A stretch of 64,000 nucleotides of DNA, from positions 1-64,000 of the forward strand of contig JAIBCB010000003.1 in the NCBI GenBank assembly GCA_019694355.1, given 5' to 3'. Source of the DNA: Pyrinomonadaceae bacterium. GTDB taxonomy: Bacteria; Acidobacteriota; Blastocatellia; Pyrinomonadales; Pyrinomonadaceae. The notes beneath the pieces were generated by a model, which worked only from the letters and a program-made list of their open reading frames with translations, made no database searches and was not told the origin of the DNA. Below, in pieces: positions 32,413 to 40,887 of the stretch. Numbering within the stretch: position 1 is the first letter of the stretch; every line of letters begins with the position of its first letter. A program made the position numbers and the translations under genes.

Positions 32413-32481
32413 TGCGGAAGCCCGCACGTTAGTAAGGGCGTCACATCAATGTCACGCCCTTACTTTGTGCGGGCCTCTGCA
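32413..32481. repeat. Back-to-back palindromic repeat pair between hldD and ribF
   Basis: Left copy 32413-32440 (TGCGGAAGCCCGCACG then AGTAAGGGCG) and right copy 32455-32481 (CGCCCTTACT then GTGCGGGCC) are inverted and could form a long hairpin (GCCCGCAC/GTGCGGGC and AGTAAGGGCGT/ACGCCCTTACT). It may also act as a terminator for hldD. The same family recurs inside hldD and twice near 55.5 kb. Confidence 0.85.
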
Positions 32482-32487
32482 ATATTT

Positions 32488-33441
32488 ATGAAGATCTTTC
32501 ACGGAACTGAGAGTGCGAACATCGCCCTGCCTTGCGTTTTGACGCTTGGTGTCTTTGACGGGCTGCACCTTGGGCATCAGAAGATAATTCGAACCGTCGT
32601 CGAGCGTGCGAAACGCACCGACGCGGTTGCGACCGCCATCACGTTCGATCCACATCCGCGTGCCGTTCTGCACCCTGAGTCGGCCCCGCCGCTCTTGCAA
32701 ACGCTCGATCAGCGGCTTTCGTACCTCAAGTTTCTCGGCATCGAGCAGGCGATCGTGATCAATTTTTCAATGGAGTTCGCCTCGCAGTCTGCTGAGGAAT
32801 TCATCCGCGATATAATTCACGATCGCCTCCGCGCAAAGGAGATCTATCTAGGGCAGGGTTTTGCTTTCGGCAAAGGAAGGGCCGGGAACATCGAGCTGCT
32901 TCGACGAATGGCGCAAGAGCTCGGTTTCCACGCCGATGAGGTCGGTGAGGTAAAGCTTCGCGGCCGGCGGATCAGTTCATCGCAGATCCGTGAAGACCTG
33001 CTTGCAGGCCGCGTGAATAACGCCCGCAGAATGTTGGGGCGGCCTTACGGCGTCGAAGGCGTCGTCGTCCGTGGTGACCGCCGCGGCCATACGATCGGCT
33101 TCCCGACCGCAAATCTTCAGGCTCACAACCGCGTCATCCCAAAATATGGCGTTTACGCGACAGCTGCCCTCATCGACGGCGTTTGGCGCCGAAGCGTTAC
33201 GAACATCGGTGTGCGTCCGACATTCGGCGGCGAGAATGAACCTTCGGTCGAAACCTTTGTGCTCGACTTCGATGGCGATCTTTACGGCACGGCGCTTCGC
33301 GTCAGATTCCTGCACCGCCTCCGCGACGAACATAAATTCAACGGAATAGACGAGTTAAAGGCTCAGATCGAAAGGGACGCCAAGCGCGCGGGGAACTATT
33401 TCGCCCGACCCGGCGTAAGGAGTATGCTAGATTTGTTGTGA
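32488..33441 (+). CDS. ribF: Bifunctional riboflavin kinase / FAD synthetase
   Basis: A 317-residue protein from the ATG at 32488, chosen because upstream codons come from the palindromic repeat. The N-terminal nucleotidyltransferase has [13 protein letters not shown] and later I-S-S-S-Q-I-R. The C-terminal flavokinase domain (from ~residue 180) has [15 protein letters not shown] and N-I-G-V-R-P-T-F-G. It converts riboflavin to FMN and FAD in the cytoplasm. A VapBC-type pair follows 9 bases later and is probably co-transcribed. Confidence 0.96.
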   Translation: MKIFHGTESANIALPCVLTLGVFDGLHLGHQKIIRTVVERAKRTDAVATAITFDPHPRAVLHPESAPPLLQTLDQRLSYLKFLGIEQAIVINFSMEFASQSAEEFIRDIIHDRLRAKEIYLGQGFAFGKGRAGNIELLRRMAQELGFHADEVGEVKLRGRRISSSQIREDLLAGRVNNARRMLGRPYGVEGVVVRGDRRGHTIGFPTANLQAHNRVIPKYGVYATAALIDGVWRRSVTNIGVRPTFGGENEPSVETFVLDFDGDLYGTALRVRFLHRLRDEHKFNGIDELKAQIERDAKRAGNYFARPGVRSMLDLL

Positions 33442-33450
33442 GGTGGTTTT

Positions 33451-33738
33451 ATGAGCATCACGATCACGGTTTCCAAGAGAACCGAACAAAAGATCCGAAA
33501 TCAAGCCGCACGGTCCGGACAAGATGTCGAGAAGATCGTGTCCGGGTTAGTGGAGGACGTTTGGGATGAGCGCTTTCCGGAACCGGATGCCGATCGGACA
33601 GGCGATAGCAGGCCGCACGGTCTATTTCAAATGGCCGGGATGTTCTCAAGCAATAGAACTGACACATCTGAGCGTATGCACGAGATCTTATACGCGGAAG
33701 ATCTCGACCCCGCACAAGGTTTTGGTACGGATAAATGA
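33451..33738 (+). CDS. Antitoxin of the PIN toxin (VapB-like)
   Basis: A 95-residue protein with an N-terminal strand and helix pair (I-T-I-T-V-S-K-R-T-E-Q-K-I-R) resembling ribbon-helix-helix VapB antitoxins, and a long acidic, likely disordered tail. It has a GAGGTGG ribosome site, unlike the other antitoxins in the window, and follows ribF by only 9 bases. It overlaps the PIN gene by 4 bases. Confidence 0.7.
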   Translation: MSITITVSKRTEQKIRNQAARSGQDVEKIVSGLVEDVWDERFPEPDADRTGDSRPHGLFQMAGMFSSNRTDTSERMHEILYAEDLDPAQGFGTDK

Positions 33739-34157
33739 CATCCTTCTTGCTGGACACGGGCTTTCTCTACGCGTTGGTAGATGACAAAGATATTCATCAT
33801 AATGCCGTATTCGAGGCCCGGTCTTTGGTTCACGGACAGATCATCCTTCCAATTCCCGCAGTTACCGAGGCCTGTTATTTCGTTCGGCGAAATCTAGGCA
33901 TGGCCGCCTTGGCGGATTTTCTCGATAGTTTAACTGGAACTACGGATCTGTTGTTCGAAGTGCCCATAGCGTCAGACTATACCCGCTCCGCGGAGATACT
34001 TCGCAAATACAACGATAGTAATATTGACTTTGTTGATGCTTGCATTGTTGCAATGGCGGAGCGGTTGAATATAACGAAGATCTTGACGGTTGATCGGCGT
34101 CATTTTACTATGTTTCGGCCCGCGCATTGTGAGGTGTTCGAGATATTGCCGCAGTAG
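33735..34157 (+). CDS. VapC-type PIN-domain toxin
   Basis: A 140-residue PIN domain: L-L-D-T-G-F-L-Y-A-L-V-D at the start (first Asp), A-V-T-E-A-C-Y (Glu), N-I-D-F-V-D-A-C-I-V-A-M-A-E (two Asp) and L-T-V-D-R-R-H-F. It is a predicted RNA endonuclease toxin partnered by the small gene it overlaps. This is the second intact PIN toxin in the window; the two are not close in sequence. Confidence 0.9.
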   Translation: MTSFLLDTGFLYALVDDKDIHHNAVFEARSLVHGQIILPIPAVTEACYFVRRNLGMAALADFLDSLTGTTDLLFEVPIASDYTRSAEILRKYNDSNIDFVDACIVAMAERLNITKILTVDRRHFTMFRPAHCEVFEILPQ

Positions 34158-34206
34158 AGCGTCTCGCGCTCGCATTTTTGCGGCGGGTTTGAAAGAAGAT
34201 CAGTTG

Positions 34207-35904
34207 ATGAGCGAATTGGCACTAAGGGAACGAGAACGAGCCGAACTCGTCAGGGCAGACGATCCCGACGCGGTAGATGTCTCCCTTGTAAAGAACATCG
34301 ATTCGGGCGAAAAGACCGCAAAGAAGCCGTCCTCGGAACCGGCGGTTGCCGACGCAAAGCTTGGGCTTCGCGGATATCTGCGGCTTGCGAGCATTTCCCG
34401 TGTCATCGCGACGCTCTCGCTTTATCTTTATCTCGATCAATACGACGTTCACGTAAAGCATCAGAGGAAGCGTCTGAGTGCACGACGAGATCGTGCCTAT
34501 TCGCTAACGCGTGCCGCGGTCTTTGGCGAATGGCTGCATCGTTTGAGATTTAGCGTTCTTGATGCATTCCTGCGCGTTTTGCGAAGGTTCGTTGTCGGCG
34601 GCGCCGCAACGAAACTCGAACATCAGGAGCGGCAAGCCGTTTGGCTCAAGAACAAGCTCATCAAGCTCGGTCCGACCTTCATCAAGATCGGGCAGTCGAT
34701 GGGAACACGTGCCGATCTTCTGCCGCTGCCATTCGTAAAAGAATTGGGCACGCTCGTCGATCAAGTTCCGCCTTTTCCGAACGACGTCGCCCATCGGATC
34801 ATCGAGCGTGAACTCGGCCGCAAGATCTCGGAGGTCTTTTCGGAATTTGACGCCGAACCAGTTGCAGCAGCATCGCTTGGACAGGTCTATCGAGCGCGTC
34901 TGCTATCGGGCGAAGAGGTCGCCGTAAAGGTCCAGCGGCCGAATCTCGAAGCGACGATCAAGGACGACATCTTCATCCTAAAACGCGTTGCTGCCTTCGC
35001 CGAGCGTTTTGAGCAGCTGAACGAGAACGCCGATTGGGCCGGAATGCTTCGCGAGTTCGACCAGACGATCCACGAAGAGATGGATTACGTCGCCGAAGGC
35101 CGCAATGCCGACCGCTTCCGCGAAAATTTCAAGAATTGGGCCAACATCCGCGTGCCCGAGATCTATTGGCACGCGACGACGAACAAGGTCCTCACGATGG
35201 ACTTCATCCGCGGGACGAAGGTAACGGATCTCGAGCAACAGGAACGAAAGAACATTTCGCCGTCGAAGGTAAATCGCCTGCTCATAAAAACTTACCTGAA
35301 GCAGCTTTTGGAGGACGGTTTCTTTCATGCCGATCCGCATCCCGGCAATCTCCTCGTTCAGGATGACGGACGGCTTACGTTCTTTGATTTCGGAATGGTC
35401 GGGAGGATCGATTCCGCCTTGCAGTCGAAGATGATCGATGCGTTCTTTCACGTCGTCAGTAAAGATCCGGCAGGCATCGCGCAGGACCTCATAAATCTGG
35501 ATTTCCTTAAGCCCGGAACGCCGCATTCGGTCGTAAAACCGGTCGTCGAGCGAATGTTCGAGTTCCATTTCAACCTGAAACTCAAGGACGTGAATTTCAA
35601 GGAGCTCACATACGACCTTGCCGACGTGATGTACGACTATCCGTTCCGTCTGCCGTCGAATTTTACGTACATAATGCGTGCGCTGATGACGCTCGAAGGC
35701 ATCGGCATCATCACCGATCCGGAATTCAATTTCTTCGAGACCGCAAAGCCTTACGCAAAAGAATTTATGCTCAAACGCGAAGGCCGAGATTTCCGCAAGC
35801 TGTTCGTCGATAAGCTGATGGGCCGCGACGAAGGCGGCAAGATCGATTGGAACCGCACCTGGAAGCTCGCAAAAATGGCCTTCAAGACGGTGCTGAATAC
35901 GTGA
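34207..35904 (+). CDS. UbiB/ABC1 (AarF) atypical kinase
   Basis: A 565-residue protein from the ATG at 34207; earlier in-frame starts would run into the PIN toxin gene. The ABC1 fold signature is the K-x-G-Q motif F-I-K-I-G-Q-S-M-G-T-R-A-D, an A-A-S-L-G-Q-V-Y-R-A loop, V-A-V-K-V-Q-R-P, and the catalytic-type H-A-D-P-H-P-G-N-L with F-F-D-F-G-M. The protein ends near helices that may touch the membrane. Family members support ubiquinone or other isoprenoid-lipid metabolism; which here is open. Confidence 0.93.
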   Translation: MSELALRERERAELVRADDPDAVDVSLVKNIDSGEKTAKKPSSEPAVADAKLGLRGYLRLASISRVIATLSLYLYLDQYDVHVKHQRKRLSARRDRAYSLTRAAVFGEWLHRLRFSVLDAFLRVLRRFVVGGAATKLEHQERQAVWLKNKLIKLGPTFIKIGQSMGTRADLLPLPFVKELGTLVDQVPPFPNDVAHRIIERELGRKISEVFSEFDAEPVAAASLGQVYRARLLSGEEVAVKVQRPNLEATIKDDIFILKRVAAFAERFEQLNENADWAGMLREFDQTIHEEMDYVAEGRNADRFRENFKNWANIRVPEIYWHATTNKVLTMDFIRGTKVTDLEQQERKNISPSKVNRLLIKTYLKQLLEDGFFHADPHPGNLLVQDDGRLTFFDFGMVGRIDSALQSKMIDAFFHVVSKDPAGIAQDLINLDFLKPGTPHSVVKPVVERMFEFHFNLKLKDVNFKELTYDLADVMYDYPFRLPSNFTYIMRALMTLEGIGIITDPEFNFFETAKPYAKEFMLKREGRDFRKLFVDKLMGRDEGGKIDWNRTWKLAKMAFKTVLNT

Positions 35905-35995
35905 GATCGAGTTCTCCAACAACTGTATTTTGAGAGGCCCACATCGGTGGTTAGATGGTTTTGCGGTATCCTAGTCGGTATGCAGCCTGTCACAT

Positions 35996-36074
35996 CGAAA
36001 TAAGTGTGAAGTAATAAGTGTTTAAGTTTTTTTTCGATCATCTTACTTATCACTTCTTACCTATAACTTATTCC
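35996..36074. repeat. AT-rich iterated-word inverted repeat
   Basis: Words AATAAGTG / GAAGTAATAAGTG on the left are answered by CTTACTTATCACTTCTTAC and TAACTTATT on the right, giving an imperfect inverted repeat around an 8-T run. It lies in the 222-base gap before the MprF-like gene. Confidence 0.65.
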
Positions 36075-36126
36075 GAATGAACTAACTCACATTTTCGGTC
36101 GGTTATCTAGAGCATCTATTTCACTC

Positions 36127-37227
36127 ATGGAACCATTGCCTGTTGCTTCAGATTTTGAACGCGCAAGGCAGCTGGTTCTCTCTCACGGTTGGAATTCGAC
36201 ATCTTTTCAGATCGTAAATCCGGGCATCAAACGCTGGTTCTCTGAGGACGGCGATGCGGTCGTTGGGTTTGTTTCGGCAAGGAAGATGCGGATCGTCGTC
36301 GGTGCTCCGGTCTGCGCTAAGGAAAGGCTCGCGGCAGTGTCGCGTGCGTTCGAAGCCGAGACCGAGGCCGCGGGGCTTACGGCCTGCTATTTTGGAGCCG
36401 AAGCCCGGCTTGAAGATGCGGTCGCCCACGATGGCGGACATTCAGAGTTCCTTATCGGTGCCCAGCCCGTTTGGCATCCGCAGGAATGGCCTGAGATCGT
36501 CGCAAAGAATCGCTCACTCCGTGCGCAGGTGAATCGTGCTCGGAACAAGGGTGTCGCAGTCGAAGAATGGACGGTCGAACAGGCGGCGAACAACCCTCAA
36601 TTAGAGGATCTGCTTGCGGCGTGGCTTGCATCAAAAGGACTTCCGCCGCTGCATTTTATGGTCGAGACCGACACGCTCGCACGGCTCGAACACCGACGCA
36701 TTTTCGTCGCGAAAATGAAGGACGAGATCGTCGGCTTTGTCATCCTCTCGCCCGTGCCGAATCGCAACGGCTGGTTGTTTGAGCAGTTTCCGCATCGTCC
36801 CGGTGCTGCGAACGGCACCGTCGAATTGATGATCGACACAGCGATGCGGACGCTGGCCGCCGACGGAACAGAATACGCAACGCTCGGCATATCTCCGCTC
36901 TCGACGCGGGCCACGCTGCCGGAAGAAAGTCCTCCGCTCTGGCTGCGGATCCTGCTCGTTTGGCTTCGCCGACACGGACGAAGATTTTACAATTTTGATG
37001 GCCTTGATGCCTTCAAAGCGAAACTGCGGCCGATGCGTTGGGAGCCGGTCTATGTTCTGGTCAGCGAACCGAAAGTGCGCGTCCGCACTCTCTTTGCAAT
37101 ACTCGATGCGTTCAGCGGCAATGCACCCGTCGCATTGGTCTCCGGTGCGTTGGCAAAGGCCGCTGCAACAGAGATGAAGCGATTTCGAGCATTGGTAAGG
37201 CCTTCGAAGCGAAAGGAAACAAAGTGA
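36127..37227 (+). CDS. DUF2156 phosphatidylglycerol lysyltransferase-like protein
   Basis: A 366-residue protein resembling the cytoplasmic catalytic domain of MprF, without the N-terminal flippase helices. It has two GNAT-like halves. The text includes S-T-S-F-Q-I-V-N-P-G-I-K-R-W-F, N-R-S-L-R-A-Q-V-N-R-A-R-N-K-G and the late F-Y-N-F-D-G-L-D-A-F-K-A-K-L-R-P. MprF-type enzymes add amino acids from aminoacyl-tRNA to membrane lipids. Whether this soluble form does so is not known. The next gene starts at a GTG overlapping its stop by 4 bases. Confidence 0.85.
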   Translation: MEPLPVASDFERARQLVLSHGWNSTSFQIVNPGIKRWFSEDGDAVVGFVSARKMRIVVGAPVCAKERLAAVSRAFEAETEAAGLTACYFGAEARLEDAVAHDGGHSEFLIGAQPVWHPQEWPEIVAKNRSLRAQVNRARNKGVAVEEWTVEQAANNPQLEDLLAAWLASKGLPPLHFMVETDTLARLEHRRIFVAKMKDEIVGFVILSPVPNRNGWLFEQFPHRPGAANGTVELMIDTAMRTLAADGTEYATLGISPLSTRATLPEESPPLWLRILLVWLRRHGRRFYNFDGLDAFKAKLRPMRWEPVYVLVSEPKVRVRTLFAILDAFSGNAPVALVSGALAKAAATEMKRFRALVRPSKRKETK

Positions 37228-37874
37228 ATTTTCAAATGGAACAGTCCACCGCAAGCGTCGCATATATCGCAGATGACTTCGACATCAATGAGCTTGAGAA
37301 CGCAGCGTGGCAGCAAGCCCGAGCTGTCGCTGTAACGACATATTGGTCGGGAGAAACGGCGCCGGAAGGCAGGCATTTTGAAGCTCGGCTTCTGTGGTCG
37401 GACACGCATCTGTATGCGAAGTTCACGGCACGGCAAACGGAAGACCTCGTGGTGAACCCGACGCCCAACACCACCATGAAGACGAATGAGCTTTGGGAGC
37501 GCGACGTCTGCGAGATCTTTATCGCTCCTGACCGAATGCGACCGAATCGCTATCTTGAGTTCGAGGTCGCACCGACAGGTGAATGGATCGACCTTGCGAT
37601 CGAGATCGCGGGCGATGTTCGAAATACGGATTGGGAGTTCGCATCTCAGATGAAGATCGCCGCTGACATCGCTGATACCAGCGTGACGATGGCGATCAAA
37701 GTTCCATTCGCAGCGTTCGACGCTTCACCGGCACGGGGCGACGTTTGGCTTGGGAATATCTTCAGGTGCGTCGGTTCAGGTACAACGCGAGGTTATCTTG
37801 CTTGGAGGCCGACTCGGACCGAAACGCCGGCGTTTCACGTGCCCTCGGCGTTTGCCGAGATCAGGTTTGAGTAG
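37224..37874 (+). CDS. Carbohydrate-binding family 9-like protein
   Basis: A 216-residue beta-sandwich protein. I prefer the GTG at 37224, which overlaps the previous stop (GTGA) and follows an AAAGGA; the ATG at 37236 is the alternative. The text V-T-T-Y-W-S-G, R-L-L-W-S-D-T-H-L-Y-A-K-F, E-L-W-E-R-D-V-C-E-I-F-I and Y-L-E-F-E-V-A-P-T-G-E-W is that of stand-alone CBM9-like (DOMON-type) proteins. No signal peptide is visible. Ligand unknown. Confidence 0.8.
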   Translation: MNFQMEQSTASVAYIADDFDINELENAAWQQARAVAVTTYWSGETAPEGRHFEARLLWSDTHLYAKFTARQTEDLVVNPTPNTTMKTNELWERDVCEIFIAPDRMRPNRYLEFEVAPTGEWIDLAIEIAGDVRNTDWEFASQMKIAADIADTSVTMAIKVPFAAFDASPARGDVWLGNIFRCVGSGTTRGYLAWRPTRTETPAFHVPSAFAEIRFE

Positions 37875-37880
37875 TGTTCT

Positions 37881-38585
37881 TTAAGCCGCGATGAAGTGTT
37901 CGTAGACGATCGAGATGCCGAGGATCAGGCTGAACAGGCCGGCCGCCACCCGAATACCGGAATTCAACAGCTTGAACCGCGACGATGTGAAGTGAAACGG
38001 AAGCCCGATAAGGAGGCTCATCGCCATCATCCCTGCGATCGACCCGACCCCGAAGATCACGATATAAAGCAACGCAACGAGAGCCGAAGGGATCAGCGGC
38101 ACGATCATCAGCATCAACGCTGCGCTGCCCGCAAGACCGTGCACCACGCCGACAAGAACAGATCGCGGACTCAAACGATGGTGCGGTTCCTCGGCCTCGG
38201 CCTCATCGTGCGTATGCGGATGTGTGTGCGTAATGTCGCCGTGAGAATGAGCGTGTGAATGAGCGGTGTCGCTCTTTGCCAATTTATAGATCGCGTTCGC
38301 GCCGAGCAGAACTAGCATAATGCCAACAATGCCCTCGAGTTTGGATTCGACGCTCTCAGAGATCTGGAGTTTTAGAAAGATAACGATCAGCCCGACAAGA
38401 AAGAGCGAGATCGTATGCCCGATGCCCCAAAGCCCGCCGACGATCGACGCCGTAAAGATGTTCTTCTTCTCGCTCACGATGGCCGAGACCGCCGCAAGAT
38501 GATCTGCCTCTGTCGCATGTCTAAGCCCGAGGACAAACCCTAGTGCCAGGACCGATGTTGTCGTTAATTCCGTCGAAAATTCCAT
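37881..38585 (-). CDS. NiCoT/UreH-type nickel-cobalt transporter
   Basis: A 234-residue membrane protein from the ATG at 38585; a TTG at 38612 would add nine residues. Helix 1 contains the nickel signature L-G-L-R-H-A-T-E-A-D-H-L-A-A-V, and helix 2 region G-I-G-H-T. About six helices flank a cytoplasmic His-rich loop (H-S-H-A-H-S-H-G and H-T-H-P-H-T-H). It should import Ni or Co across the inner membrane. It converges with the CBM9-like gene and has no urease or hydrogenase neighbour. Confidence 0.9.
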   Translation of the reverse strand: MEFSTELTTTSVLALGFVLGLRHATEADHLAAVSAIVSEKKNIFTASIVGGLWGIGHTISLFLVGLIVIFLKLQISESVESKLEGIVGIMLVLLGANAIYKLAKSDTAHSHAHSHGDITHTHPHTHDEAEAEEPHHRLSPRSVLVGVVHGLAGSAALMLMIVPLIPSALVALLYIVIFGVGSIAGMMAMSLLIGLPFHFTSSRFKLLNSGIRVAAGLFSLILGISIVYEHFIAA

Positions 38586-38697
38586 CAGAGTTTTTTGCAG
38601 CACGCCGAGCAAACGCGGCCGCGAACCGTTAGAATACCACGCCGGAAGCGCGAATCGTCATTTGCGGCAGGTTCCTCCATTACGGTTTAATCAATGT

Positions 38698-39489
38698 ATG
38701 CCGAAGACCGAGAAGGAGCTCGCGTTCATAACAGACCTGATCCACGATGAATGGACGAGGCGTTTTACCGAACTTGTAGATAAACACATTGACCTCGCAG
38801 ACAGCGAAAATCTCGCCTATCTGAAAGCCGGAACCGGAAACCACGCGATGCAGCTTGGTGAAAAGTACGGTGAGAAGACGGATGTTTTTGCATCATGTGA
38901 AAATGCTGAGGTTCTCCAGATCGCGATGGATAAGGCGGTCGCGTTGCGTTCGAGCGTCGATTTTTCGCAGATCAGGTTCGAGGACGACTCGTTTGATGCG
39001 GTTCTCGCCGACGCGAGCTTTGAGACGGCAGATGATGCCGCAGACCTGATCGAGGAAGCTATCCGCATCGCACGCGTCGGCGCCGACGTTGCGTTCTTTC
39101 TTCCATCGTCAGGGAGTTTTGGCGAGGTCTTTTCGCTATTGTGGGAAGTCATGGCAGCGGAAGATCTTGGGCCGGACGCGCCGAATGTAGAAGAGCTTAT
39201 CACTGAGCTTCCAACAGCGGCCGAGCTTGAAACGCTCGCAGCGTCGCTCGGAATGGTGAACATTCAGCGAGAGGTCGTTACCGAAGTCTTTGAATTCGAG
39301 AATGGCGGGGCATTTATCACCTCGCCGCTGGTTGAGAACTTTTTGCTTCCGCGTTGGCTGCGGTCGCTCGATGAAGATGGAGCCGGGCGCGTGACAAAGG
39401 CCCTATCAAGGCTGATAGATGATGAGGACGGCTCTTTGTCGTTTCGCTTTTCTGTGAAGGCAACCCTCGTTGCCGGCGAGAAAGGTTAG
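38698..39489 (+). CDS. Methyltransferase-like protein
   Basis: A 263-residue protein from the ATG at 38698; an in-frame start at 38662 would add 12 residues. It has a Rossmann-like pattern, with N-L-A-Y-L-K-A-G-T-G-N-H-A in place of the usual glycine-rich motif I, then F-E-D-D-S-F-D-A-V-L-A-D-A-S-F. This resembles class I SAM-dependent methyltransferases of the UbiE type, but motif I is weak and the D-x-F-x-G-G loop is missing. It may not bind SAM. It converges with tatA. Confidence 0.65.
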   Translation: MPKTEKELAFITDLIHDEWTRRFTELVDKHIDLADSENLAYLKAGTGNHAMQLGEKYGEKTDVFASCENAEVLQIAMDKAVALRSSVDFSQIRFEDDSFDAVLADASFETADDAADLIEEAIRIARVGADVAFFLPSSGSFGEVFSLLWEVMAAEDLGPDAPNVEELITELPTAAELETLAASLGMVNIQREVVTEVFEFENGGAFITSPLVENFLLPRWLRSLDEDGAGRVTKALSRLIDDEDGSLSFRFSVKATLVAGEKG

Positions 39490-39508
39490 GACGGTTTGGG
39501 GCAGTTTT

Positions 39509-39772
39509 CTAATGCTCCGCACGGGCCTCTTCGCGACGTTCCATCTCTGCCTTCAGCTCGGCATCAGTAAGAGCCGCGATCGGCCGATCTTTTGTCGATT
39601 GACGCAGCTGTTGAGCAGCGAGATCATCCTCTTCGGCCTCACGCATCCCTTCTTTGAAAGCCTTGCGCGATTGACCGAGCGATTTCGCAAGCTGCGGCAG
39701 ACGCGAAGCGCCAAAGAGCAGAAACAAAACAACGACAACTAAAAATATTTCCCAGCCACCAAAACTACCCAT
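39509..39772 (-). CDS. tatA: Twin-arginine translocase subunit TatA/TatE
   Basis: An 87-residue protein with an N-terminal transmembrane helix (W-E-I-F-L-V-V-V-V-L-F-L-L-F-G), the conserved F-G hinge, and an amphipathic helix R-L-P-Q-L-A-K-S-L-G-Q-S-R-K-A-F-K. A charged tail follows. TatA oligomers form the translocation path for folded proteins in the inner membrane. The Tat signal of the glycosylasparaginase at 44476 shows a substrate in this window. Confidence 0.93.
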   Translation of the reverse strand: MGSFGGWEIFLVVVVLFLLFGASRLPQLAKSLGQSRKAFKEGMREAEEDDLAAQQLRQSTKDRPIAALTDAELKAEMERREEARAEH

Positions 39773-39810
39773 AAAATAAAGCCGTCCTATCCTTTAGACG
39801 TTCGAGCCCG

Positions 39811-39841
39811 AAAAAGGTTCAGGTTTTTATGATAAACCTTT
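39811..39841 (-). terminator. Probable terminator of the prolyl aminopeptidase gene
   Basis: On the minus strand AAAGGTT pairs with AACCTTT around a 15-base AT-rich loop and runs into CTTTTTC, six bases after the stop codon at 39847. Confidence 0.45.
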
Positions 39842-39846
39842 CCTTT

Positions 39847-40815
39847 CTAGCTTGCTACACCTGAATTTGCCGCCATCTTGAATCGATCCATCGCCAAGAC
39901 CAAAGCGGACGTTATCCCTGGTTCCGAGACGGAATGCCCCGCATCGGGAACGATCGTTAGGTCCGCTTCCGGCAGAGCCTTATGAAGGTCCCAAGCCGAC
40001 GCCATCGGGCAAACGACATCGTATCTTCCCTGCACGATCACCGTCGGGATATTGCGGATCTTATCGATATTCTCAAGCAAATAATTCTCCGTCGGGAAGA
40101 AGAGGTCGTTCATGAAGTAATGGCATTCGATACGCGCTAGCGCCAACGCCTCGTGAGCGCCTTCCCAATGCTCCATAAGGTCCTTACTCGGATAGAGCTT
40201 CGACGTTGAGCCTTCCCAAACGCTCCACGCACGTGCGGCAGAAAGACGAACTTCCTCGTCATCGCTCGTAAGGCGTTTATGATAAGCGGCCATCATATCG
40301 TCGCGCTCTTCCTCGGGGATCTCGTCACGATAGCGTTCGTAAAAATCCGGGAAGATCTCCGACGCGCCGTATTGATAGAACCACGTTAGCTCTTTTCGCC
40401 GCGTCAGGAAGATGCCGCGAAGTATCAGCCCGAGACATCTGTCAGGATGCGTAACTCCATATGCGAGGCTGAGTGTGCTGCCCCACGAGCCGCCAAAAAC
40501 GTGCCATTTCTCGACGCCGAACTTCTCACGCAGCGTCTCCATATCCTTGATGAGATCCCACGTCGTGTTCTCGCGAAGGTCTGCGTGCGGTGTCGAACGG
40601 CCGGAACCACGCTGATCAAAGAGGATCACGTGATATGCCTTCGGATCGAAATACTGCCGATACATCGGGAGCAGTCCGCCGCCCGGCCCGCCGTGCAGAA
40701 ACACGACAGGTATTCCGTCCGGATTACCGACGCGTTCGTAATAAATGGTGTGAATATCTGAGACGGGAAGCATTCCCGAATCGAAAGGTTCAATTTCAGG
40801 ATAAAGAGTAGCCAT
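39847..40815 (-). CDS. pip: Proline iminopeptidase
   Basis: A 322-residue alpha/beta hydrolase from the ATG at 40815, the start that gives the standard M-A-T-L-Y-P-E-I-E-P-F opening. It has H-G-G-P-G-G oxyanion text, the nucleophile elbow G-G-S-W-G-S-T-L-S, D-R-C-L-G-L-I-L-R, and late G-R-Y-D-V-V-C-P and A-G-H-S for the Asp and His. It removes N-terminal proline from peptides (family S33). The length is canonical. Confidence 0.95.
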   Translation of the reverse strand: MATLYPEIEPFDSGMLPVSDIHTIYYERVGNPDGIPVVFLHGGPGGGLLPMYRQYFDPKAYHVILFDQRGSGRSTPHADLRENTTWDLIKDMETLREKFGVEKWHVFGGSWGSTLSLAYGVTHPDRCLGLILRGIFLTRRKELTWFYQYGASEIFPDFYERYRDEIPEEERDDMMAAYHKRLTSDDEEVRLSAARAWSVWEGSTSKLYPSKDLMEHWEGAHEALALARIECHYFMNDLFFPTENYLLENIDKIRNIPTVIVQGRYDVVCPMASAWDLHKALPEADLTIVPDAGHSVSEPGITSALVLAMDRFKMAANSGVAS

Positions 40816-40887
40816 ATAACTCAATAATACGCCTTTATTTGGTTCTTCGCGATTGTTCGCAAGTTCGTCGGTGGAAATTTGCAAAAA

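Noticed and set aside
37038..37223. A longer start for the CBM9-like gene
   Set aside because: It would overlap the MprF-like gene by nearly 200 bases and adds basic, low-quality text; the GTG overlapping the previous stop is more natural.
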